Source: JACKDX01 sp964640175 (GTDB lineage Bacteria > Myxococcota_A > Polyangia > Polyangiales > GCA-016699535). Taken from it: a stretch of DNA of 64,000 nucleotides. Of this stretch, positions 1-7,713 are shown one piece after another. The position numbers and the translations under genes are program-made. The notes under the pieces are model-generated. The model did no database searches and was not told where the DNA came from. It saw nothing but the letters and a program-made list of their open reading frames with translations. The stretch is taken from contig CAZXFW010000002.1 in assembly GCA_964640175.1 (NCBI GenBank), positions 248,001 through 312,000 on the forward strand, read 5' to 3'. Position 1 is the first letter of the stretch. Every line of letters starts with the position of its first letter.

Positions 1-2
1 CC

Positions 3-1226
3 CAAGCCGTCTCTCAGTTGAACCAAAGCCTTGGAGCGTATGAAGTTCAGCGATTCCAGGGTCAATATGGCGATCCGGATGCGCAAGCCTCCTACTACCG
101 CATTCATCTTCGGGGGTTTGGACTATCCCCCTCCAGCTCCCCGACTTCAGACCAAGCGCGTGATCTGTGTAGCGGAATTTCACGACCCTTGCTCACACCA
201 CCCGCCACACTCTCTCAGGCGTTGCGCAACGGAAGTCTTTGTCATCCCGCCCTTAACAAACTCACGCTCAGTAACTACGTCACTCCTGCCGTGATTCGTG
301 CAGTGGAATGGGTAAGCGCGTTATGCCCTGAACTGCCTCATCTATTCTTAACCTCATCACGCGATGAATGCGTTGATAAAACCTTGCGATGCATGCGTTT
401 TCACCGACCCAAAGCACACATCGCATTAGGATTGCAAGGAGGGTATGTGGGGCATACCACCGCAGCAGCCCGCTCGTTAAGCGATGCTGCCGTGCATCGC
501 GGCGGCCCCGCATATTTTGAGGCATGGCCCCTGCTTCCTCATCCACAAACCTCCGGCATTGAACACACCTTGGCGCATCTCGAAGCCTGCGTCGCACATG
601 CAGGCGGCGGCCAGCATGTCTTTGGTCTTTTTCTTGAAGCTGTTCAAGAACGTACGGGCCGAGTGATGGATGATTCCACCTGGCAAGCGCTCCATCAGCA
701 CTGCCAACGTCTGAATGTGCCCCTGGTGCTTGTCGAAACGGCATCTTCTCTTTACCGTTCAGGGCGTGGACCCTTTTACAGCAGCACATGGTCGCTGAAA
801 CCGGATGCCATGCTATGGTGGGCCGGAGGCCAACTTGGGTTTATCCATCTGGCTCCCCGCTACCGTATTTCAACACCTCTGACCATGATATCCACCTGGG
901 ATGGCGATGAACTGAGTCTCATTCGCGTGCATCATCAGTTACGCACTTTACGTCACATGGATACAACAACCCGCATCGCAACAATGGACGAACTACTCAA
1001 AAACACGCTATCATCACCTTTTAAACTCCGAGGCACTGGCATGTATCGCATGATCGAAGCCACCAATGAAGCCAACGCGTTGTGTGAGTACTTACAGGCC
1101 CAAGGCTGGCAAGCACGATGCTTTGCCAACCAATACGTTCCCGTTGCTCCCTCGATGGATATTTCCGAAGCCACCCTTTTGGCTTTGGAAAAAACTCTGA
1201 GTCACTATTCACCATGCGAGTCTTAG
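3..1226 (+). CDS. Degenerate class III aminotransferase, lysine 6-aminotransferase-like (5' end outside window)
   Basis: The frame is open to the left edge; the first possible internal start is a TTG at 18, so the gene is probably cut by the window. From about residue 78 (counted from that TTG) the protein follows L-lysine 6-aminotransferase: ALNK, then PELPHLF near 104-110, a GGYVGH segment near 141, and STWDGDEL near 293. The N-terminal 75 residues show no clear similarity. The cofactor site is broken: the PLP-ring aspartate of the DEV motif is Val239 (LVLVET), and the catalytic lysine after PD is Ala269 (PDAMLWWAGG). The fold is recognised by eye; the loss of transaminase activity is inference. 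It overlaps the next gene by 13 nt, so it is probably co-translated with it. It could be a regulatory or scaffold paralogue of the intact aminotransferase at 2349, or a decaying gene. Confidence 0.7.
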   Translation, partial: QAVSQLNQSLGAYEVQRFQGQYGDPDAQASYYRIHLRGFGLSPSSSPTSDQARDLCSGISRPLLTPPATLSQALRNGSLCHPALNKLTLSNYVTPAVIRAVEWVSALCPELPHLFLTSSRDECVDKTLRCMRFHRPKAHIALGLQGGYVGHTTAAARSLSDAAVHRGGPAYFEAWPLLPHPQTSGIEHTLAHLEACVAHAGGGQHVFGLFLEAVQERTGRVMDDSTWQALHQHCQRLNVPLVLVETASSLYRSGRGPFYSSTWSLKPDAMLWWAGGQLGFIHLAPRYRISTPLTMISTWDGDELSLIRVHHQLRTLRHMDTTTRIATMDELLKNTLSSPFKLRGTGMYRMIEATNEANALCEYLQAQGWQARCFANQYVPVAPSMDISEATLLALEKTLSHYSPCES

Positions 1227-2344
1227 AACTTCCCGTTAACGCTTCTCCCCGACAAAGGGGACAGATCCACGGCGAAACGTTTCGTCCGCTCATCCGCGAA
1301 ATTGCTGACATTCGCACTGAACTGGCTTTAACACTGGGTCGCTTTGAGACTCCCGACGGGCTCGACCTTGTGGCCGCACGGCACATACCTCTCATGCAAA
1401 CCTTGCTGCCCGAGCTTCTCGATGAAATGACAGGCATCGCTGAAGGCTCCGGACTTTCCATCGAACAGGTCATTGTCTTGAATCACTACACAGACCTTCG
1501 CGATTTGGATCCTCAGCAACTTGATGCACACCTAAGTTCCGAATCGTTGCCTCCCGAACACACCCATAAAATCAATTTCTCCGCTATTCCTACCGAAGAG
1601 GATTGCACCGCCCTGTATGCACAATCCAATGAAGGCGTGTTTCTTGGACAAACGTGGGACATGCATGGCTCTGCAGCGCCTTATGTCTTGATGCTACATA
1701 TCCCCGCACACGACGAAGCTCCAGAAGCATGGTGCTTATCAATCACAGGGTGCCTGGGCCTTGCTGGCATGAATGCCAAGGGCATCGGCATTACCATCAA
1801 CAATCTACGTAGTACGGATGCACGTATTGGCCTGATATGGCCCGCACTGGTGCGCGCCGTTCTTGAAAAGCCTTCGGTCATCGAAGCGCGCGATGTGATT
1901 TTAGATAACCCTGTAGGTTCGGGGCATCATTATTTAATAGCTTCCGAGCAGTTTTGTTACGCGATTGAAACCTCTGGCACACTCAAACGCATTGTGTTCA
2001 GCGGAGAAGCAGAACATTACGTGCACACCAACCATTGCCTGGATGCCGAAGTGGCCCAACACACCACTCAAGCCTTTGAAAGCACTTCTCACGAGCGTTA
2101 CGATTTATTGGTTCGACACCTCATGCACGCTCCCATCCGCAATTTCAAAGACATGTGGGCGCATCTTGGTTCACACAGCAGCTACCCTCGCAGCATTTGT
2201 AGCCATCTCGCTTCCGTCGACCGCCCTCATGCCTCCCGAACCTGCGGCGGCATCGCTATGGACTTAAGCGCCAAGTACATCCACGCAGCAAGTGGATGCA
2301 TTCACCGTGCCTGGCCCCATTCATTTGAATTCATTGCGGAATAA
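1214..2344 (+). CDS. C45-type acyltransferase/amidohydrolase (AAT family, Ntn-hydrolase)
   Basis: A 376-residue protein of the acyl-CoA:6-aminopenicillanate acyltransferase (C45) family, which self-cleave to expose an N-terminal cysteine and act on amide bonds. The probable nucleophile is Cys131 in EEDCTALYAQ, followed by GQTWDMH, which matches the family's G-x-x-x-D core. N-terminal features such as GQIHGE and the EGSGLSIEQVIVLNHYTD stretch near 77-94 also fit. The ATG at 1214 was chosen because it follows the family start and overlaps the upstream stop by 13 nt; the open frame extends back to 1118 without similarity. Bacterial members are mostly uncharacterised amidases, N-acyltransferases or peptidoglycan/peptide processing enzymes, so the substrate is unknown. 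Its place among amino-acid and CoA enzymes suggests deacylation or acylation of an amino compound. Confidence 0.8.
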   Translation: MRVLELPVNASPRQRGQIHGETFRPLIREIADIRTELALTLGRFETPDGLDLVAARHIPLMQTLLPELLDEMTGIAEGSGLSIEQVIVLNHYTDLRDLDPQQLDAHLSSESLPPEHTHKINFSAIPTEEDCTALYAQSNEGVFLGQTWDMHGSAAPYVLMLHIPAHDEAPEAWCLSITGCLGLAGMNAKGIGITINNLRSTDARIGLIWPALVRAVLEKPSVIEARDVILDNPVGSGHHYLIASEQFCYAIETSGTLKRIVFSGEAEHYVHTNHCLDAEVAQHTTQAFESTSHERYDLLVRHLMHAPIRNFKDMWAHLGSHSSYPRSICSHLASVDRPHASRTCGGIAMDLSAKYIHAASGCIHRAWPHSFEFIAE

Positions 2345-2348
2345 CCAC

Positions 2349-3608
2349 GTGACTTCCTATCCTTTTTTTATGACTTGGGCCTCTCAAGGCAACGCCGAAC
2401 CGGTAGAGCTTACGGGAGGAAGCGGTGTTTGGTTTTTTAGCACTGGCAACGAACGTTGGTTCGACATGGGCTCATTGAGCTACCAAGCTTCACTGGGACA
2501 CGGGCATCAAGGGATGATCAACGCCATCAGCAGCCAGGCTCAACGGCTGTGTTTGAGCATGCCAAATGCAGTGTATCCAGAGAAAGTCGCGCTGGCCCAA
2601 ACACTTCTTAATCTTGCGCCTCAAGGGTTCAGCAAAGTGTTCTTCACCCTTGGTGGGGCCGAGGCCAATGAAAACGCCCTGAAAATCGTCAAACTGGCAT
2701 CGGGGCGCTCGAAAGTGATCAGCCGCTACCGCTCCTACCATGGCGCCACCATGGGTGCACTGGAGTTGTCTGGCGATTATCGCAGACCTCCTTTGGGAAG
2801 CAATGTCGTCGGCGTAGTTCATGTGCTTGACACAGAATGCGCTCTTTGCCCAGGAAACACGCGGTCCGCTCAATGCACTCACCCACCCCTGAGCCACATC
2901 CCCAGAGTCATGGAGCTCGAAGGCGGCCATACCATTGCCGCGGTTTTCTTAGAAACTGTCGCTGGCGCCAATGGGGTAATCATTCCACCCGCTGGCTATC
3001 TTAGCACCGTACGCGAGGCCTGTGATCGACACGGCGCGTTCTTGGTGTGCGACGAAGTTCTCACAGGGTTTGGTCGGACTGGACGCACCTTTGCCTTTGA
3101 GCATTTTGACGGCGTTTCACCCGACATCATCGTGCTCGGCAAAGCCATCACCGCAGGCTATGCACCCCTCGGAGCGGTGTTGGTGCACGATCGCATCGCG
3201 CAACATTTCGAAAACGAAACCTTGTATTGCGGATTAACCCAGTATGCCCATCCCCTCGGCATCGCCGCGGCCCTTAAAGCCATCGAGTGTTTCCAGAACG
3301 ACGGTATCAACGATCATGTGCGTGCACTTGAACCCGTGTTCAAACAGGCCTTGGATGGATTTGTTGCCAACTATCCCAACCAAGTAAAACGCACACGCGT
3401 CATTGGCCTTTTGGCAGCGCTGGATCTCGCTGCTTCCCCAGCGCAGCTCAAGCAACTACGCGTAGCCTTTAAACACCACCGCATCCACGTGCATCTACGT
3501 ACCGACCCTGGTACGTTGATTCTTGCACCACCCTTGTGCATCAGCCAACCCGAGCTTGATCAAGGCCTTGACCTTATCGAAGCCGCATTCCGAGAAACAT
3601 TTCAGTAA
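2349..3608 (+). CDS. Class III PLP-dependent aminotransferase
   Basis: An intact fold type I aminotransferase of the omega-amino-acid group. Key residues are visible: GGAEANENALK for phosphate binding, the DEVLTGFGRTG segment carrying the PLP-ring aspartate, and the Schiff-base lysine in VLGKAITAGY (residue 265 from the chosen start). A GTG at 2349 is taken as start since it follows the upstream stop by 4 nt and leads into the family-typical SYPFFMTWASQG; an ATG at 2292 is possible but would overlap the previous gene by 53 nt. It is followed by CoA-transferase subunits with a TAATG overlap. Enzymes of this group transfer amino groups from beta-alanine, taurine, 4-aminobutyrate or 3-aminobutyryl-CoA; the CoA-transferase neighbours make an acyl-CoA-linked substrate attractive, but that is inference. 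Confidence 0.85.
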   Translation: MTSYPFFMTWASQGNAEPVELTGGSGVWFFSTGNERWFDMGSLSYQASLGHGHQGMINAISSQAQRLCLSMPNAVYPEKVALAQTLLNLAPQGFSKVFFTLGGAEANENALKIVKLASGRSKVISRYRSYHGATMGALELSGDYRRPPLGSNVVGVVHVLDTECALCPGNTRSAQCTHPPLSHIPRVMELEGGHTIAAVFLETVAGANGVIIPPAGYLSTVREACDRHGAFLVCDEVLTGFGRTGRTFAFEHFDGVSPDIIVLGKAITAGYAPLGAVLVHDRIAQHFENETLYCGLTQYAHPLGIAAALKAIECFQNDGINDHVRALEPVFKQALDGFVANYPNQVKRTRVIGLLAALDLAASPAQLKQLRVAFKHHRIHVHLRTDPGTLILAPPLCISQPELDQGLDLIEAAFRETFQ

Positions 3609-4315
3609 TGGGCAGACATGGCAACAAAGTAAGAACTTCTCCTAAGGAAGCCTTGGAAGGGCTCACAGACGGCGCACGCATCATGGTGGGTGGCTTTGGC
3701 CTGTGCGGTAATGCCGAAGCATTAATTGCCGAAGTGGCTCAGCTCGGCATCCGCGACTTAACCCTCATCAGCAACAACGCAGGCAACCTGGGCATGGGAC
3801 TGACAAGCTGGCTTCGCGCCGGCATCGTCAGCAACATCATCTGCACCTATGTGGGCACCAATGACGACTTGCATCGTGCCATGGCCGATGGAAGCGTCCG
3901 CGTAGACATTGTACCCCAAGGCACCTTTGTGGAACGTATGCGTGCGGCAGGCGCAGGCATACCTGCGTTTTACACACCGACTGGCGTAGGCACCGTGGTT
4001 GCCGAATCCAAAGAAGTTCGCACCTTTAACGGACGCGACTATCTTCTAGAACATGCACTTTCTGCAGACTTCGCGCTTATCCGCGCGCACCAATGCGACA
4101 GTTTTGGCAACGTACGCTTCCGACGCACTGCTCGGAATTTTGCCCCTGCCATGGCCACCGCAGCCACGACAACGATTGTTGAAACAGATCATCTACTCCC
4201 TTTAGGCGGGATCGATCCCGACGATGTGCATTTACCAGGCATCTTCGTCCATCGCATTGTAGAAGTCGGCACACACCAAGATCCCTTTGAGTATAAAATA
4301 AACAGAAAGCCCTAA
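3608..4315 (+). CDS. scoA: 3-oxoacid CoA-transferase subunit A
   Basis: Subunit alpha (235 residues, the usual length) of a family I CoA-transferase of the SCOT/AtoD type, which moves CoA from succinyl-CoA or acetyl-CoA to a 3-oxoacid such as acetoacetate in the cytoplasm. Family motifs: GARIMVGGFGLCGNAEALI near the N-terminus, LTLISNNAG, FYTPTGVGTVVAE and a DFALIRAHQCDSFGNV stretch. The ATG overlaps the aminotransferase stop by one base (TAATG). The beta subunit starts 2 nt after its stop. Symbols scoA, atoD and pcaI are all used for this family; sequence alone does not settle the acceptor acid. Confidence 0.92.
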   Translation: MGRHGNKVRTSPKEALEGLTDGARIMVGGFGLCGNAEALIAEVAQLGIRDLTLISNNAGNLGMGLTSWLRAGIVSNIICTYVGTNDDLHRAMADGSVRVDIVPQGTFVERMRAAGAGIPAFYTPTGVGTVVAESKEVRTFNGRDYLLEHALSADFALIRAHQCDSFGNVRFRRTARNFAPAMATAATTTIVETDHLLPLGGIDPDDVHLPGIFVHRIVEVGTHQDPFEYKINRKP

Positions 4316-4317
4316 TT

Positions 4318-4971
4318 ATGCCGTTCGACAAAGTACAAATGGCCCAACGTGCCGCCAAGGAAATCCTCCCTGGCAGCATCGTCAATCTGGGCATTGGGTT
4401 GCCTACGTTGGTCGCCGACTACATCCCCAACGATGCCAATGTATGGCTTCATACCGAAAACGGCATCCTCGGCATGGGCCCCTTCCCCCTCGAAGGCGAA
4501 GAAGATCCCCACATCATCAATGCCGGCAAACAAACAGTGACCATTGTCCGAGGAGGCTCGTGTTTTGACTCTGCCACCTCATTTGCAATGATCCGCGGTG
4601 GCCATATCGACTTTGCCATCCTTGGAGGCATGCAAGTCGCCGAAAACGGCGACCTTGCCAACTGGTCTATCCCCGAAGGGAAAGTTATCGGCATTGGTGG
4701 CGCAATGGACTTAGCAAGCGGAGTCCGTCGCATTCTGGTCATGATGTCACACCAAACGAAAAACAACGAAGCCAAGCTGCTCAAGCAATGCACTTATCCG
4801 CTTACAGCACGAGGCGTCGTCAATCGTGTGATCACCGAACTTGCAGTTCTGGATATCACTGCGCAAGGGTTCGTCCTTGTCGAATGCGCACCGGATGTCA
4901 GCCCCCAAGATGTCCAGGATGCCACTGGAGCGAATGTTCTTATCCCTGACAGCCTCCGCCCTGTGGTCTAA
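4318..4971 (+). CDS. scoB: 3-oxoacid CoA-transferase subunit B
   Basis: Subunit beta (217 residues). It carries the catalytic glutamate of family I CoA-transferases in the motif TENGILGMGPFP (Glu near residue 47), preceded by NLGIGLPTLVADYIP. The enzyme works as a glutamyl-CoA thioester ping-pong transferase together with the subunit encoded just upstream. It closes the operon-like run that starts before the left edge; the next gene is convergent, 7 nt away, with no obvious hairpin between. The exact acid (acetoacetate, 3-oxoadipate, butyrate) is not decided by the sequence. Confidence 0.92.
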   Translation: MPFDKVQMAQRAAKEILPGSIVNLGIGLPTLVADYIPNDANVWLHTENGILGMGPFPLEGEEDPHIINAGKQTVTIVRGGSCFDSATSFAMIRGGHIDFAILGGMQVAENGDLANWSIPEGKVIGIGGAMDLASGVRRILVMMSHQTKNNEAKLLKQCTYPLTARGVVNRVITELAVLDITAQGFVLVECAPDVSPQDVQDATGANVLIPDSLRPVV

Positions 4972-4978
4972 GTTCAGC

Positions 4979-5410
4979 TCACTTATCCTGCTGTGCCTTT
5001 TTATTCGCATCAATTTCTGCAAGCACTTGCTGAATAGCACTGGCGGTCACCTTCTCAGTGCTCGGCTCTTGATCCAGCATATCCGAGAGCACCTCTTGCC
5101 GCGCAGGCGCAATGGAACGTACGGATGGATCACCTTCCACAACGTCGATAACCATCTGGCCTAAAATAACCATATCGCCAGGTTTGATAGCCACCACACC
5201 TTGGATACGCTTGCCATTAACCGCAGTGCCGTTCCGGCTGCCAAGGTCTTCAATCTGCAAGCCATCGTCCGTCAACCGCAGCGCGGCATGAAGACGAGAT
5301 ACTGAGTTATGCTTGACCACAATCCCACATGCGTCGCTTCGACCCACAAGCGTTTCCCCTGGCGGAACTAAATAACTTAAGTCCTGCACGATAACGCGGT
5401 AGCCAGGCAT
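4979..5410 (-). CDS. FHA-domain protein
   Basis: A small (143 residues) cytoplasmic protein that is essentially one forkhead-associated domain. The phosphothreonine-binding signature is complete: LVGRSDACGIVV, then SVSRLHAALR, then DLGSRNGTAVNG. The C-terminal 45 residues are a charged helix-rich tail. FHA proteins read Ser/Thr kinase signals and are numerous in myxobacteria. It stands alone: convergent with the CoA-transferase operon and divergent from the hydrolase at 5500, with an 89-nt divergent region between. Partner kinase not seen in this window. Confidence 0.9.
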   Translation of the reverse strand: MPGYRVIVQDLSYLVPPGETLVGRSDACGIVVKHNSVSRLHAALRLTDDGLQIEDLGSRNGTAVNGKRIQGVVAIKPGDMVILGQMVIDVVEGDPSVRSIAPARQEVLSDMLDQEPSTEKVTASAIQQVLAEIDANKKAQQDK

Positions 5411-5499
5411 GTAACTGCTCTAGGCTACACGAAAAATTCAATTCAATCAAAAGATCTCTGTATCGACAGATAAGCCCACATGATGACACTATGTAGGCA

Positions 5500-6663
5500 G
5501 TGAAAACGGCCTATTTCATCACCATGGCCTGCACGTTTGGCATACTTCAGTGTACACACCCTACACCGACTGCGCCGCCAGGCCCCTGTGCACGAACCTC
5601 CATTGCAGGACAACGGTTGCCCCACGTGTTACCCGAGCAGCTCAATGCACAGTATTGGATAGCCCGCTCAACCGATGTGGACCGTGTGTGGCTGGATCAA
5701 ACGGCCATACAACACTGGAACCGGTATTTAGCCAGCCCTCAAAGTGGTGTGCCTTTGTTTGATCTTCAGAACATTGATCCAACTGTTATAAAAATCGCCG
5801 TTCAACGGCGACTTAACTATCTCGAAAAACAACTTCTCAGCAAGCAATACATATTTCCGCTTCCTCTTCGTGAAATGCCAGCTCTTTCTTTGCCAGATGA
5901 TTGGCTCACACAAATTTCGCCCACATTCTTCACAAGCACAGGACTTGTCACGCTCCATTGCTTCCCGATCCAGCATCGCATCCTTAAAACGAAAGATCCT
6001 CAACAATTGAATCGCAACCTCTGTAGCACAGCCGGGCCAGGCGAAACACTTCAAGTACTTGGAAAGTGGCCCAACGGCATGCTCCTTGCTCGTACGTATT
6101 ACGTACTCGGTTGGATTTCACCCCATGCACCCATGATCCCTGCAGATCCAAGCCTTGTGCAAGACATCGCTTCAAGGCCTACGCTATCACTTAGTCGGCG
6201 CCGTTGGTTAACGCGTGCCTTCGAACTTATGAACCACCCCTACGGTTGGGGCGGGGAGCATGGTGGCCTGGATTGCTCAAGCTTCGTGATGGAAGTGTTC
6301 AAGCCCTATGGATTGCTTTTGCCACGGCACAGTGGGCATCAAGCACGGGCCTTACCCTATAGTGTTGACGTACCCCATACCGCCACTGACAGTGAGCGCT
6401 TGGCTTTAATCGATCACGCACATCATCAAGGCATTGTACTCTTGCACATGCCTGGACATGTTGCGCTTTATCTAGGACGCGATCATCGCAACATCCCCAT
6501 GGTGATCCATGCGTTTACTGAGTACACACAAGCCTGTGACTCTCCGTCTCACGGAGTGACGCGGATGCGCGTTCATCGTGTGACCGTCAGCACGCTATCG
6601 CTAGGGGAAGGCACTGCGACCGGCTCTCTTTTGCGCCGCATCGACCGCATCTCCAGGATCTAA
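5500..6663 (+). CDS. NlpC/P60 family cell wall hydrolase with SH3-like domains
   Basis: A 387-residue exported protein. Residues 1-18 form a signal-like hydrophobic stretch ending in ILQC, a poor lipobox (Gln before Cys). The middle (about 90-230) looks like the bacterial SH3 domains found before this catalytic domain (LGWIS, GETLQVLGKWPNG). The C-terminal domain has the Cys-His catalytic set of NlpC/P60 endopeptidases: YGWGGEHGGLDCSSFVMEVF with the nucleophile Cys, then PGHVALYLG with the His and IHAFTE as the third position. This matches YkfC/dipeptidyl-peptidase VI-like enzymes that cut gamma-D-Glu-diamino acid bonds in murein peptides. The start is a GTG at 5500. It is a single gene. Confidence 0.87.
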   Translation: MKTAYFITMACTFGILQCTHPTPTAPPGPCARTSIAGQRLPHVLPEQLNAQYWIARSTDVDRVWLDQTAIQHWNRYLASPQSGVPLFDLQNIDPTVIKIAVQRRLNYLEKQLLSKQYIFPLPLREMPALSLPDDWLTQISPTFFTSTGLVTLHCFPIQHRILKTKDPQQLNRNLCSTAGPGETLQVLGKWPNGMLLARTYYVLGWISPHAPMIPADPSLVQDIASRPTLSLSRRRWLTRAFELMNHPYGWGGEHGGLDCSSFVMEVFKPYGLLLPRHSGHQARALPYSVDVPHTATDSERLALIDHAHHQGIVLLHMPGHVALYLGRDHRNIPMVIHAFTEYTQACDSPSHGVTRMRVHRVTVSTLSLGEGTATGSLLRRIDRISRI

Positions 6664-6684
6664 CCCGCTCGCTACAAAAACCGT

Positions 6685-7044
6685 TCACTCAAGATCAAGG
6701 TAGACGGTATGCTCAGCAGCGGTTCGGAGCACTTCGACCACCTTCTCATCCAAAGGGCTTTCAAACTCAATGGCCATCACATGGCGCCACATGGGATCTT
6801 CTGCCGTGGCCGACTCATCCACCCGCACCACTTTGCCTACGACACCCGCATATTGAGGGCCATCCGGCATGATCCGAAAGGTCATCACCAAGCGCTCTCC
6901 GACCTCGAAACGGCTTGGGCTTCCCAGCAAAACTCCACGCGAACTCGCATTCCGACTCATTGCAATGCGATCTTTGCGATTTCTCGAATCCATGGCGATG
7001 GGGAAATACGCCCGATGCCGATCGGTTTTACGACGGTCTTGCAC
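6685..7044 (-). CDS. PilZ-domain protein
   Basis: A short protein that is almost only a PilZ domain, the common cyclic-di-GMP receptor fold. The N-terminal arginine cluster DRRKTDRHRAYFP and the downstream SRNASSRGVLL (D/N-x-S-x-x-G pattern) are the ligand-binding motifs, followed by the beta barrel up to AIEFESPLDE. The GTG at 7044 is chosen because it places the arginine motif at the N-terminus, as usual; the open frame runs on to 7215 but that part would overlap miaE on the other strand and has no similarity. Function is inferred as c-di-GMP responsive regulation; no target is apparent nearby. Confidence 0.72.
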   Translation of the reverse strand: MQDRRKTDRHRAYFPIAMDSRNRKDRIAMSRNASSRGVLLGSPSRFEVGERLVMTFRIMPDGPQYAGVVGKVVRVDESATAEDPMWRHVMAIEFESPLDEKVVEVLRTAAEHTVYLDLE

Positions 7045-7137
7045 ATCGCCAATGTAGCCCAACGCTGTTTGCTTCGCAAACAGGAATCTTCCCTGTTCGC
7101 ATGGAAAAAGAAACCCGTGTCGGCTAAGACTCTTGTC

Positions 7138-7707
7138 ATGAAGCTCCGTTCTTCTACCCCTACACAATGGACAAGCACCGTGCTCGCTAACTTCGACGCT
7201 TTTCTCTTGGATCACGCCTCTGCAGAACGCAAAGCTTCAGCCACCGCTCTATCCCTACTCGCTCATTATCCCGACCGCTCTGAACTGGTTGAGGCCATGA
7301 CCGATCTTGCTCAAGAAGAGCTAAGCCATTTTGCTCAAGTCTGCAGAATCCTAGCCAAACGCAAGCTCATTTTACGTCACGACGAAAAAGACCGTTATGT
7401 TCGATCGCTGCGCAGTCTCGCCCGCTCAAGCCATGAAGAGTACCTGATGGATCGACTCCTTATTGCAGGCATCATCGAGGCACGCGGATGCGAACGGTTT
7501 GGGTTAATTGGCCAGGCCCTCCCTTTAGGTGAGCTTAAAGACTTCTATCTTGAAATCACCCGCTCCGAAGCTCGCCATGCAGGACTCTTTGTGCGCCTGG
7601 CCAAACGCTACTTTTCCGCAAGCCAAGTGGAACAAAGGCAAGACGAGCTCCTGGAGGCTGAGAGCGCTCTCATGCTTCAGTCTCCTATCCGGGCCACGCT
7701 TCATTAA
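7138..7707 (+). CDS. miaE: tRNA-(ms2io6A)-hydroxylase
   Basis: A 189-residue ferritin-like non-haem diiron enzyme that hydroxylates the isopentenyl group of ms2i6A at position 37 of tRNAs. The four-helix diiron ligands are visible: Glu in DHASAERKA, Glu and His in AQEELSHFAQ, Glu in GIIEARGCERF, and Glu and His in TRSEARHAGLF. Length fits the short Pseudomonas-type MiaE. The ATG at 7138 was chosen as the first methionine before the conserved region; the open frame continues to 6709 through the PilZ gene of the other strand. The glycosyltransferase gene follows 6 nt after its stop. Confidence 0.86.
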   Translation: MKLRSSTPTQWTSTVLANFDAFLLDHASAERKASATALSLLAHYPDRSELVEAMTDLAQEELSHFAQVCRILAKRKLILRHDEKDRYVRSLRSLARSSHEEYLMDRLLIAGIIEARGCERFGLIGQALPLGELKDFYLEITRSEARHAGLFVRLAKRYFSASQVEQRQDELLEAESALMLQSPIRATLH

Positions 7708-7713
7708 AGCGCG

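Noticed and set aside
280..789. Minus-strand ORF of 169 codons
   Set aside because: Antisense shadow of the aminotransferase-like gene, with random-looking composition.
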